44,745 nucleotides of DNA from positions 1-44,745 of the forward strand of contig CAKUQY010000016.1 in the NCBI GenBank assembly GCA_934675585.1. The letters are read 5' to 3'. Below, in pieces: positions 28,826 to 36,737 of the stretch (position 1 is its first letter; each line of letters starts with the position of its first letter). The notes beneath the pieces were generated by a model, which saw only the letters and a list, made by a program, of their open reading frames with translations, ran no database searches and was not told the origin of the DNA. A program made the position numbers and the translations under genes. Source of the stretch: an uncultured Opitutales bacterium. GTDB lineage: Bacteria; Verrucomicrobiota; Verrucomicrobiia; Opitutales; UBA953.

Positions 28826-29797
28826 ATGAAAGTTTTTATCACTGGTGCGGCGGGATTTTTGGGGCGCGAAACCGTTTTTGCGGCTTTGCGTCGTGGCTGG
28901 GAAGTTACGGCGGTTTTGCACGAAACACGCGCGTTTTTCCCTCCGGAAGTGCGAAAAATTACGCGCGATTTGTCGCAGGAAAACGCGCTTGACGATTTGG
29001 TTTTGCAGGAATTTCCCGACGCGATTATCAATTGCGCCGCCGTGCCGAATATTGCCGCCGCCGAGAAAAATCCAGAATTGGCGGAACGCCTGAATGTGCG
29101 TTTGCCGAGCCGCTTGGCGCAGCTTTGCAATCACGTTTCCGCGCGTTTGGTGCACGTTTCGACGGACGCTGTTTTTGACGGCGATCACGCGCCTTACGGC
29201 CATACGGACGTTCCCGCGCCGCGCAATTTTTACGCGCAGACGAAATTGCACGGCGAAGTCGAAACTTTGAAATTTGCTCGCGGGAACGCAACGATTGTCC
29301 GCACCTCGCTGATTTCTGGAAATTCGCCCGCGGGAACGAAAAGTTTGCACGAGCGTTTGTTTGAGCAGTGGGCGGCGGGAACGCCAACGGCGCTTTTTAC
29401 GGATGAAATCCGCCAGCCCGTTAGCGTGAAAAATTTTGCCGAAGTTTTGGTCGAGCTTTGCGAGCGCCCCAATCTCACCGGCGTTTATCACTGGGCGGGA
29501 GCGGAAGCGCTTTCGCGTTATGAAATCGGCGCGCGGATTGCTCGTCATTTTGGTTTGGACGTTGAAAAATTTGTGAAAAAAAGTTCTTACGCTGACATTT
29601 CCGCAGAATCTGCGGCGGCGCGTTCCCGCGACTTGACCCTTTCGCTGACGCCGCTGGCAGAAAAGCTGAAAGCGCGCGTGCAAGCGTTTGACGAATTGCT
29701 CGCGGAAATGAGCGTTCCCGCAAATTGCGCGCAATGGTACGAGGCTGAAACGGGCAGAAAAGTCGTGCGCAGGTTAATCAGGGGCGTGGATTTTTGA
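28826..29797 (+). CDS. NAD(P)-dependent sugar-nucleotide reductase/epimerase (RfbD-like extended SDR)
   Basis: A 323-residue extended short-chain dehydrogenase. The Rossmann dinucleotide motif is GAAGFLG near residues 7-13, INCAAVPNIAAAEKNPELA follows near 71, then VHVSTDAVFDG near 109-119 and the catalytic YAQTK near 134. This order and the STDxVFDG motif match dTDP-4-dehydrorhamnose reductase (RfbD). No rfbA/B/C genes are nearby, so the substrate is uncertain. Stop and next start overlap as TGATG, so it is translated with the exonuclease gene. Confidence 0.8.
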   Translation: MKVFITGAAGFLGRETVFAALRRGWEVTAVLHETRAFFPPEVRKITRDLSQENALDDLVLQEFPDAIINCAAVPNIAAAEKNPELAERLNVRLPSRLAQLCNHVSARLVHVSTDAVFDGDHAPYGHTDVPAPRNFYAQTKLHGEVETLKFARGNATIVRTSLISGNSPAGTKSLHERLFEQWAAGTPTALFTDEIRQPVSVKNFAEVLVELCERPNLTGVYHWAGAEALSRYEIGARIARHFGLDVEKFVKKSSYADISAESAAARSRDLTLSLTPLAEKLKARVQAFDELLAEMSVPANCAQWYEAETGRKVVRRLIRGVDF

Positions 29798-30471
29798 TGA
29801 ATTGGAAAAATATTGCAATTCACGTGCTCGACTTTGAAGGTTCGGCGAATTCGGGCATTGTCGAATACGGGTTCGCCACCGTTTTGGGCGGAAAAATCAT
29901 CAGCGCGCACACGCGATTGTGCGGTGTTAGCCGTTTTATTCCCGCCGAAGAAACCGCGATTCACGGCATCGACAACGCTGGCGTTGCGGGAAAATTGCCC
30001 GTCGAGGCAGACTGGGAACTTTTTTCGGGATTGCGCAACAGCGGGCTTTTCGGTTCGCACAATGCGGTGGCTGAAAAAGGAATGCTCGCGACCGTTTGGG
30101 CGAGCCCGGGAAAAGTGCCTAATTTTTCACAGCCGGAAATGCCCGCAGTTTTTGAATGGGGACCGTGGATCGACACTTGCCGCATCGCGAAAAATTGGTT
30201 CCCGCGGGAACGCTCGCACAAACTCGGCGATTTGATCGGACGCTTTGAAATTCAGGAACGCGTGGACGCGGCGGCGAAAAAATTTTGTCCGCGGGAACGC
30301 TCGTGCTACCATTGCGCGCTTTATGACGCGATCGCGGCGGCGGAATTGCTGATAAATATTTGCGAGCATCCAAATTTTGAAAACGCGTCGATTCTCGATC
30401 TCGTCTGCGCAAGCGTCGGGAAAGCCGCGGGAACGGATTTGCGACAGGGCGAACTGCCGTTTGATTTTTAA
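29797..30471 (+). CDS. DnaQ-like 3'-5' exonuclease domain protein
   Basis: A 224-residue stand-alone exonuclease of the DEDDh superfamily. A TTG at 29794 is in frame, but the ATG at 29797 overlaps the previous stop by one base and is preferred. Exo I is LDFEGS with Asp12 and Glu14. HGID lies near 55. Exo II is HNAVAEKGML near 87-96, where Glu stands in place of the usual metal-binding Asp. Exo III is HCALYDAIAAAELL with His172 and Asp177. It may act in proofreading-like trimming or RNA end processing. The Asp to Glu change could alter activity. Motifs appear as RER (three times) and AGT codons. Confidence 0.78.
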   Translation: MNWKNIAIHVLDFEGSANSGIVEYGFATVLGGKIISAHTRLCGVSRFIPAEETAIHGIDNAGVAGKLPVEADWELFSGLRNSGLFGSHNAVAEKGMLATVWASPGKVPNFSQPEMPAVFEWGPWIDTCRIAKNWFPRERSHKLGDLIGRFEIQERVDAAAKKFCPRERSCYHCALYDAIAAAELLINICEHPNFENASILDLVCASVGKAAGTDLRQGELPFDF

Positions 30472-30573
30472 GGCGCGGGAACGCGTGAGCGGGAACGTGA
30501 TTTTATTTTTATCTCCGAATTAAACGAAATTTACGAATTATTTTTTTGGGGCGTTGCTAAGGCAACGCAGGGC

Positions 30574-30738
30574 GCGCGGGAACGCTTTTTGTTTATTTTT
30601 TACTCTGCGTCTCTGCGTCTTTGCGTTTAATAAAAAAAATAACGCCGAGGCGCAAAGGCGCAGAGTTTTGATTAAAATTTTCAAAGATTGCATTCTTGCG
30701 GGAACGGAATTTAATTTTTATCACCGAATTAAGCCGAA
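30574..30738 (-). repeat. Dispersed repeat B with a long hairpin, copy 2 (inverted)
   Basis: Reverse complement of 3960-4128. Hairpin arms are 30602-30627 and 30641-30666, with GGGAACG motifs on both sides. Just before it (30552-30570) stands the GCGTTGC-TAAG-GCAACGC hairpin also seen near 6240. It merges on its right into the duplicated upstream block of PEP-CTERM unit 2. Confidence 0.78.
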
Positions 30739-30786
30739 TTTTTCAAACGGTTTAACGAATTGTTTGGTTTGGAGACAAAAAAGTGC

Positions 30787-30815
30787 TTGCGTTTTTTTTT
30801 TTTGAAGTTTAGAGT
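30787..30815 (+). promoter_or_regulatory. T-tract promoter of PEP-CTERM gene 2
   Basis: TTGCGT (30787-30792), 17 bp spacer dominated by a T-tract, TAGAGT (30810-30815). Same design as before unit 1, with two more T's. Confidence 0.6.
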
Positions 30816-30856
30816 TTTAAGTGCAAAACAACATTAACTATCAATTCGTAAAAATC

Positions 30857-31471
30857 ATGAAAAACGTAATTCTTATTTCAACATTTCTCGCCGCGGGAAC
30901 GTTCGCCGCAAACGCCGCAACAACGCTGGGTTACAAAGGTGTGGGGAATTTTTATTATGAATGTTGGTATGATAATAACATGATTGAACTGATGAATTCC
31001 CAGTTGGATCAAATTTCTGGATTTTACACATTTGAAACTTCGGCTCTTGATTTTAGCAATCTTAAATCGGCGATGTTTAATATTTATTTGAAAGAACTTG
31101 TCGGCACTTGCAATTTGAAAATTTGGGCGGTGGAGCGTGAAGATACTGATTTGAACGAAGAAATTGCAAAGAAAATTATTGCAAGCGTAAATCAGGAAGC
31201 TGGTTTTGTTTCAACTTCGCTTACGTTAGCTCAAAAGGGGTCTATGCTTTCGATCAACATTACATCCGTGCTTGAAAAAATTGCGCAAGGTAAGGATGTC
31301 GCGATTTTAATTGGGATAGACAGGGACGCTACTTGTTATTTGGATGATGGCAAGGGCGCCCCTACAACTTTGTCGGTTGAATTTTTTGCCGTTCCCGAGC
31401 CGTCGATGTTTGGTTTGGTCGCGGGAACGCTCGCGCTGGCTTTGGCGGGAACGCGCCGCCGTCGTAAATAA
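30857..31471 (+). CDS. PEP-CTERM sorted exported protein, unit 2
   Basis: A 204-residue paralog of the protein at 25333. Signal peptide, the GFYTFETSALDFSNLKSA core, SVLEKIAQGKDVAILIG and the VPEPSMFGLVAG..RRRRK tail are almost unchanged. Differences cluster in residues about 32-52, in the KELVGTCNLK segment and before the tail, which would be exposed loops. Both copies keep paired cysteines. ATG at 30857 chosen for the signal peptide; the frame is open from a GTG 36 bases earlier. Probably arose by duplication of the whole unit and is sorted by the same exosortase. Confidence 0.85.
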   Translation: MKNVILISTFLAAGTFAANAATTLGYKGVGNFYYECWYDNNMIELMNSQLDQISGFYTFETSALDFSNLKSAMFNIYLKELVGTCNLKIWAVEREDTDLNEEIAKKIIASVNQEAGFVSTSLTLAQKGSMLSINITSVLEKIAQGKDVAILIGIDRDATCYLDDGKGAPTTLSVEFFAVPEPSMFGLVAGTLALALAGTRRRRK

Positions 31472-31795
31472 TTGGGGAACGCAATTTTTCGTTCCCGCGC
31501 AATTGGCGTTTGTGGTGAGAGTCGCCCTTTTAGGGCTGGTTATTTTTATTTGCTACCCAAGGCTTCCGCCTTGGGCTGAAAGAAGCCGCGCTTTCAGCGC
31601 TCAAAGTTTGTTCCCGAGAATAAAATCCAAATAAAAAATCCGTGAAATTTGTTCTAAATCTGCCTTAAAATCAAGCTTTTGTTTCCTTTGATTCCTTTGC
31701 GGTTAAAAAAAATAATCCGTGTAATTCGGGCAATTTGTGGATAAAAAATCTGCGCGTTCTGCGGAATCTGTGCGAACTTCAAAAAACCCGTTCCC
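31472..31795 (+). repeat. Dispersed block C, copy 2, downstream of PEP-CTERM unit 2
   Basis: Same order of hairpins and A/T-rich tract as at 25945-26262. The middle hairpin differs in sequence but keeps its pairing (CCCAAGGC-TTCC-GCCTTGGG against CCCAGGGC...GCCTAGG in copy 1), which suggests selection for structure. No gene in 31472-31954. Confidence 0.85.
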
Positions 31796-31860
31796 GCCAA
31801 CCAACAAAAATCTTAGTTTCCTTAAAAATTTTCCTTAGCTCTCATAGTTGAAAATTTCGG

Positions 31861-31900
31861 CGTTCCCGTGGAATTTGTTTCTCGGGAACGGATTTTTCTT
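31861..31900 (+). terminator. Terminator built from an inverted GGGAACG pair
   Basis: CGTTCCCG (31861-31868) pairs with CGGGAACG (31883-31890), followed by GATTTTTC. It stands before the dicarboxylate transporter and would stop read-through from PEP-CTERM unit 2. Confidence 0.7.
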
Positions 31901-31921
31901 TTTGTTAAACTTTACATTTGA

Positions 31922-31927
31922 TATAAT
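31922..31927 (+). promoter_or_regulatory. -10 box before the dicarboxylate transporter
   Basis: TATAAT, 27 bases before the ATG. The -35 is poor (TTTTTG at 17 bp). Confidence 0.4.
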
Positions 31928-31954
31928 AATAGAAAATTTCAACTCACAAATATT

Positions 31955-33667
31955 ATGGCAGAATCAACATCTTCGGCGCCTGCGAAAAAGGGCGCGAGTT
32001 TTAGTTTTGCCGCATTCGTCAAACTGGCGATTGCGGTTATCGCGGCGGTCGTTTGTCTTTACCTTCCCTACGAATCGATGGGCTTGGTCGGGGCGCACGC
32101 GATCAACGCCGTGGAAATCCGTGTGATCGCGATTTTCGTTTTTGCGGCGCTGCTTTGGATTCTCGAGCCGTTCCCGATTTGGACGACGTCGATGCTCGTT
32201 ATCGTGACGATGTTGTTGACGGTTTCGGACCTTGGATTGAAGTTGACTTTGCCAGATTTCCTCGGCGGAAACACGCTTTTTTCGTTCCAGACCGATCCCG
32301 CGACGACGGAGAAATTTACGAATCTCGTCAATTACAAGGGAATTATGGCGACGTTTGCCGACCCGATTATTATGCTCTTTTTGGGCGGATTTTTCCTTGC
32401 GGCGGCGGCGACAAAGTATAAGTTGGATATGAATTTGGCGCGCTTTTTGTTGAAGCCGTTTGGGACGAATCCAAAATTTGTGTTGTTGGGGCTGATGTCG
32501 ATTACGGCGTTTTTTTCGATGTTTATGTCCAACACGGCGACAGCGGCGATGATGCTCGCGATTTTGGCGCCGGTGCTTTCGCTTTTTGACGAAAACGATC
32601 GCGGGCGCGCGGCGTTTGCGTTGGCAATTCCGATCGCGGCGAACGTTGGCGGTATGGGAACGCCGATCGGCACCCCGCCGAATGCGATTGCGTTGAAAGC
32701 GCTTGGCGATATGGACGCGACGGTTTCGTTTGGCACTTGGATGGCGTTTGGCGTTCCGTACGTGATTATTTTGATTTTGCTTTCGTGGCTGTTGTTGCTT
32801 TGGCTGTTCCCGATTTCGAAGAAAAAAATGGAGTTGAATGTTGGCGGCGAATTTTTGAAAACGCCGAAAGCGATTGTCGTTTATGTTACTTTTGCGGTAA
32901 CGGTTTTGCTCTGGGTGCTCGGCAAAGGTGTTGTCGGGATCGACTCGAACATGGTCGCGATGATCCCGATGGCGGTTTTTGCGGTAACGCAGGTGATTAC
33001 CAAAAAAGATTTGAACGGCATGAGCTGGGACGTGCTTTGGCTCGTCGCGGGCGGTTTTGCGCTGGGGCTCGGTTTGCAAAAAACGGGTTTGGCGGAACAC
33101 TTGATTGGCGCGATTCCGTTTGACACTTGGCCGGCGCTCGGGTTGATGGTGGGCGCGGGAACGATCTGTTTGTTTATGGCGAATTTTATGTCGCACACGG
33201 CGACGGCTTCGTTGCTCGTGCCGATTATCGCGGTTGTTGGCGTGAACGTTGGCGGCTCGCTTGACAATCTCGGCGGCGTGGCGGCGTTGCTCGTTTCGGT
33301 GGCGTTCGCGTCATCGCTCGGTATGTCGCTCCCGATTTCGACTCCGCCAAACGCTTTGGCGCACGCGACGGGTCTTGTCGATACGCGCGGTATGGCAAAA
33401 ACGGGCATCATCATTGGAATTTTGGGTATGGTGCTGACTTATGCGATGATGATTTTCCTCGCAAATGTTGGCGTGTTTACACCAATTGAAGCCAAGGGAA
33501 CCGTTCATGGTGTTGGCCCAGAAAAAGTGGCAATGCTCGCTCCCGAAGAAGTAAAAGTTAAAGAAGAAGATGGCAAGGCAGAAACCGTTCCCGCGCCATT
33601 GGTCGATGTTTTTGCTCCGGGTTCGGTTGAAAAAGATCAAGACAAACAAGACGCAAAAAAGAAATAA
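31955..33667 (+). CDS. DASS/SLC13-family sodium:dicarboxylate symporter
   Basis: A 570-residue inner-membrane transporter for C4-dicarboxylates such as succinate or other anions, coupled to sodium. About 11-12 hydrophobic helices. The two inverted repeats each carry the family SNT motif: SNTATAAMMLAIL near residue 192 and SHTATASLLVPI near 412, with the paired GTPIGTPPNAIA and SLPISTPPNALA loops that bind substrate and sodium. The last 70 residues are a charged cytoplasmic tail ending in lysines. Flanked by its own terminators. The acid transported is not determined by sequence. Confidence 0.9.
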   Translation: MAESTSSAPAKKGASFSFAAFVKLAIAVIAAVVCLYLPYESMGLVGAHAINAVEIRVIAIFVFAALLWILEPFPIWTTSMLVIVTMLLTVSDLGLKLTLPDFLGGNTLFSFQTDPATTEKFTNLVNYKGIMATFADPIIMLFLGGFFLAAAATKYKLDMNLARFLLKPFGTNPKFVLLGLMSITAFFSMFMSNTATAAMMLAILAPVLSLFDENDRGRAAFALAIPIAANVGGMGTPIGTPPNAIALKALGDMDATVSFGTWMAFGVPYVIILILLSWLLLLWLFPISKKKMELNVGGEFLKTPKAIVVYVTFAVTVLLWVLGKGVVGIDSNMVAMIPMAVFAVTQVITKKDLNGMSWDVLWLVAGGFALGLGLQKTGLAEHLIGAIPFDTWPALGLMVGAGTICLFMANFMSHTATASLLVPIIAVVGVNVGGSLDNLGGVAALLVSVAFASSLGMSLPISTPPNALAHATGLVDTRGMAKTGIIIGILGMVLTYAMMIFLANVGVFTPIEAKGTVHGVGPEKVAMLAPEEVKVKEEDGKAETVPAPLVDVFAPGSVEKDQDKQDAKKK

Positions 33668-33687
33668 TTATTTTTTGTGTTTCGTTA

Positions 33688-33724
33688 AATGTCTCGCGGG
33701 AACGTTTTCTTGCGAGACATTTTG
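33688..33724 (+). terminator. Terminator of the dicarboxylate transporter
   Basis: AATGTCTCGC (33688-33697) pairs with GCGAGACATT (33712-33721), then TTG. The loop contains GGGAACG. Confidence 0.8.
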
Positions 33725-33756
33725 TTTGCGGGAACGTTAATTTTTATAAAAAATGT

Positions 33757-33786
33757 TTGACATCATGGGGTAAAAGATTGTTTAAT
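33757..33786 (+). promoter_or_regulatory. Promoter of the small lipoprotein gene
   Basis: TTGACA (33757-33762), 18 bp, TTTAAT (33781-33786). The only consensus TTGACA -35 I found; the leader is about 30 bases. Confidence 0.55.
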
Positions 33787-33818
33787 AAATGTATTGATAA
33801 CCCCTAAACTTTAACTTT

Positions 33819-34094
33819 ATGATTCGAAAAATTGCTATCATTCTTTCAGCATTAGCACTTCCTGCATTCTTTGCGGGTTGCCAAGCTTACGACACCAATT
33901 ATCACGGCAAATCGGTGCGTGCCGAAGCGTCACATAATGTTGCTGGTATCATCAAAACTAATCCGGATTCTTATCGCCACGTTACACAAGAGGCGACGAT
34001 TCTTTTGAACACCGATGATTTGTGGTGCCGTCGCGATTTCACAGGCGATAATATTTCGCTCTTCTGGGGTGCGATCAACATTTGCGATTATTAA
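33819..34094 (+). CDS. Small predicted lipoprotein
   Basis: 91 residues. A signal peptide MIRKIAIILSALALPAFFAG is followed by Cys21, forming a lipobox (FFAGC), so it should be lipidated and membrane-anchored facing the periplasm. The mature 70 residues contain HNVAGIIKTNPDSYRHVTQE and a C-terminal NISLFWGAINICDY, with two further cysteines. I do not recognise a family. Well-formed promoter and terminator on either side support a real monocistronic gene. No GGGAACG motif inside it. Confidence 0.72.
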   Translation: MIRKIAIILSALALPAFFAGCQAYDTNYHGKSVRAEASHNVAGIIKTNPDSYRHVTQEATILLNTDDLWCRRDFTGDNISLFWGAINICDY

Positions 34095-34115
34095 TATTTA
34101 AATTTTCCATATCCA

Positions 34116-34151
34116 AAACAGAGTCCAAGCGAAAGCAGGGCTCTGTTTTTT
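34116..34151 (+). terminator. Terminator of the lipoprotein gene
   Basis: AACAGAGTCC pairs with GGGCTCTGTT (one G-T pair), followed by a T-run of seven. An ordinary terminator without the GGGAACG motif. Confidence 0.88.
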
Positions 34152-34230
34152 TGTTTGGTGTTTGCGGGAAAGGGTGTAGAGTATAGAGCGGTAATTTTTT
34201 AACGCTAATTACACAAATGATGGGAACGGG

Positions 34231-34540
34231 TTTTTGAAATTCGCGCAGATTCCGCAGAACGCGCAGATTTTTTATCCACGAATTGCCCGAATTACACGGA
34301 TTGTTTTTTTAACCACAAAGAATCAAAGGAAACAAAAGCTTGATTTTAAAGCAGATTTAGAACAAATTTCACGGATTTTTTATTTAGATTTTATTCGCGG
34401 GAACAAACTTTGAGCGCCAACGGCGCGACTCATTTCAGATAGGCGGAAGCCCCGGGTAGCAAATAAAAATAACCAGCCCTGAAAGGGCGACTCTCACCAC
34501 AAACGCCAATTGCGCGGGAACGAAAAATTGCGTTCCCTAA
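34231..34540 (-). repeat. Dispersed block C, copy 3 (inverted)
   Basis: Reverse complement of the blocks after PEP-CTERM units 1 and 2, including the AAGCTTTTGTTTCC tract, GCGCC-GTT-GGCGC and GCCCTTTCAGGGC hairpins. The middle hairpin is degenerate. It directly follows, on the minus strand, a PEP-CTERM gene fragment. Confidence 0.85.
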
Positions 34541-34627
34541 TTATTTGCAGCGACGGCGGCGCGTTCCCGCCAAAGCCAGCGCAAGCGTTCCCGCGACCAA
34601 ACCAAACATCGACGGCTCGGGAACGGC
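34541..34627 (-). pseudogene. 3' fragment of a third PEP-CTERM gene
   Basis: On the minus strand 28 codons and a stop read AVPEPSMFGLVAG, then TLALALAGTRRRRCK. This is the sorting tail of the paralogs at 25333 and 30857 with only the penultimate codon changed. Upstream of it on that strand the similarity stops abruptly, so the body of the gene has been deleted. With block C behind it, this is the relic of a third duplicated unit in inverted orientation. Confidence 0.85.
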
Positions 34628-34696
34628 GCGAGAAATACAAAACTTAGTTTCCCTTAAAATTTTCCGTAGTTTCCTTAGATGAAAAAATCCAGTTCC

Positions 34697-34891
34697 CGCC
34701 AACTCTCAACTTTTTTAGTTCACTCCCTTCGGGACTGATTTTATTTTTGTTTAACCTCCACACGCGAGACGCGCATTCGCGCGACTATGACGATGACAAT
34801 GATGATGACCGAGTTTGAAAATAACTGAAATAAAATTCGCTCACTTTTGTGGGGGTTAGCCATCGCAAGCGATTTTAGTGCCTTCGGCACA
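34697..34891 (+). repeat. Dispersed structured repeat A, copy 2
   Basis: Same orientation and hairpins as 3674-3851. A microexpansion (ATGACAATGATG inserted in the GACGATGACC part) makes it longer. It is followed by a G-rich GTGTAGAGTGTGGAGTGG stretch (about 34903-34945) whose complement occurs near 41000-41030. No gene in 34628-35105. Confidence 0.75.
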
Positions 34892-35105
34892 AATCAAAAA
34901 AAGTGTAGAGTGTGGAGTGGGGAGTGGGGGAGTATGGAGTGTTTTCAGTTTTCTGTTATTTCCCATTCCTGCATCGCCTTCTTGAAATTCGTAAATTTCG
35001 TTTAATTCGGTGATAAAAATTAACCCCTGTTCCCGTTCCCGCGCGTTTCCGTGGTTTTTGTTAAATCTCGTTCCCGCGCGAAAATTATGTTAAACTCAAT
35101 CAATT

Positions 35106-36716
35106 ATGAGTGATTCTAAAACTGAAAATACTGTTCCCGCAAAATCTAATTCGTGGTTTGCTCCATTTTTTGAATTAAATTTTATTGAAATGATGGAGCG
35201 CTTGGCGTACAACAGCGTGCGCGTGGTGGCTCCGATTTATATTATGCAGGCGGACAATGTGGGCGGTTTGCATTTGACGGCGGGCGCGAAGGGAACGCTT
35301 TATGCGTGGTGGGCGTTTGTTCAATGTTTTTTGCCGATTATTACGGGCGGTTTTGCCGATCGTTATGGTTATAAAAAAATGATGGTGATTTCGGTTGCGA
35401 TGATGTCGGTGGGCTATTTGCTGATGGCGTTTTTGCGCGATTTGTCGGCGTTGGATGCGCTCGCGGGAACGCTTGGCTTTGATGGCGTGAACGGGAATTA
35501 TATTGGTTTTATTACGGGAATTACGGTTTTTGCGACGGGTTCGGCGTTGTTTAAGCCGGGCATTCAGGGCGCGCTTTCGCATACTTTGCCCAAAGAAAAA
35601 TCGTCGTTGGGCTGGGGCGTTTTTTATTGGGTTGTGAATATTGGTGCGTTGATTGGCCATTACATTCCTGTGGTTTTTCTTTCAGAAAATTTTATGGCAG
35701 AAACGCTGGGTGTTGCGAATTCGGTTGAGCGTTGGCGCGTTGTTTTTATGATTTCGGCGCTGATGATTTTGGTTAATTTTTTGCCGTTGTTATTTTTTAA
35801 AGATCCAGCTTCGGGCGCGTCTAAAACTTTGGGGATTCGCCGCGTGCTCGTCAATGCGGTGCGCGACATTTTCCAACCGCGTTTGTTGACGTGGATTTTG
35901 ATTATGTCGGGATTTTGGCTGATGATGTTTCAGCTTTGGGATTTGCAACCAAATTTTCTTGAAGATTGGGTTTCGAGTGCCAATGTTGCCGCGACCGCGA
36001 ACAGTATTTTGCCAGCGAGCATCTCTCAATTTTTAGTGGAAACATCGCCTGCGGGAACGCTTCGCGTGCCTCAAGCCGTGCTCATTAGCGCCAATGCAAC
36101 ATTTGTCATTCTCGGTGTTGTGGCGGTTTCGTGGATTACGCGTAAAATGCGCACGCTCGACGCGATGATTTTGGGTATGATTATGGCGACGGTTGGCGTT
36201 GTTATCGCGGGATACACTCAAAGCGCGTGGTTCTTTTTGCTCGGCGTGCTCTTTTTCTCGCTTGGAGAAATGTTTACGGGACCCAAAAAATCACAGTATC
36301 TTTCTGAAATCGCTCCCGCCGACAAAAAAGGCGTTTATCTCGCTTACATCAACATTCCTGTCGGTGTGGGCATTTTTGTGGGCTCAAAACTCGCGGGGCT
36401 GATTTACGGGAACGTCGGCGAAAAAGCAACGCTCGCGCTGCGCTACATTGCCGAACGCAAAGGCATTGAATGGACGCCGTTTGTCGATGATGTCAGCACG
36501 CTCGAAGCAACGCTCGGCATTACGCGCAACGAAGCCATGCCTGCGCTTGAAAATCTGCTGAATTGCAGTTCCCAGGAAGCGACCAATTTGCTTTGGAACA
36601 CTTATTCGCCTAATCTCACCGTTTGGCTGCCGTTTGCGGCGATTGGCGTGGTTTCTGCGATTGCGCTTGTTATTTTTTCTCAGTTTGCCAAACACTGGAA
36701 AGATATGAACGCTTAA
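35106..36716 (+). CDS. POT/PTR-family peptide transporter (major facilitator)
   Basis: A 536-residue inner-membrane protein with about 12-14 helices, taking up di- and tripeptides with protons. The first helix carries IEMMERLAYNSVR, equivalent to the ExxER proton-coupling motif. GGFADRYGYKKMM is the MFS loop 2-3 motif. GVFYWVVNIGALIGHYIP corresponds to the PTR2 signature (FYxxINxGxL, with Val for Ile). A hydrophilic insert of about 90 residues lies before the last helix (ERKGIEWTPFVDDVSTLEATLGI). No terminator before the next gene 21 bases downstream, so they may share a transcript. Confidence 0.82.
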   Translation: MSDSKTENTVPAKSNSWFAPFFELNFIEMMERLAYNSVRVVAPIYIMQADNVGGLHLTAGAKGTLYAWWAFVQCFLPIITGGFADRYGYKKMMVISVAMMSVGYLLMAFLRDLSALDALAGTLGFDGVNGNYIGFITGITVFATGSALFKPGIQGALSHTLPKEKSSLGWGVFYWVVNIGALIGHYIPVVFLSENFMAETLGVANSVERWRVVFMISALMILVNFLPLLFFKDPASGASKTLGIRRVLVNAVRDIFQPRLLTWILIMSGFWLMMFQLWDLQPNFLEDWVSSANVAATANSILPASISQFLVETSPAGTLRVPQAVLISANATFVILGVVAVSWITRKMRTLDAMILGMIMATVGVVIAGYTQSAWFFLLGVLFFSLGEMFTGPKKSQYLSEIAPADKKGVYLAYINIPVGVGIFVGSKLAGLIYGNVGEKATLALRYIAERKGIEWTPFVDDVSTLEATLGITRNEAMPALENLLNCSSQEATNLLWNTYSPNLTVWLPFAAIGVVSAIALVIFSQFAKHWKDMNA

Positions 36717-36737
36717 AAACGTTCCCGTAAAAAATTT

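Noticed and set aside
31964..33196. 410-codon minus-strand frame opposite the dicarboxylate transporter
   Set aside because: Extremely Arg/Lys/Asn-rich, typical of the antisense of a membrane protein gene; no domain seen.
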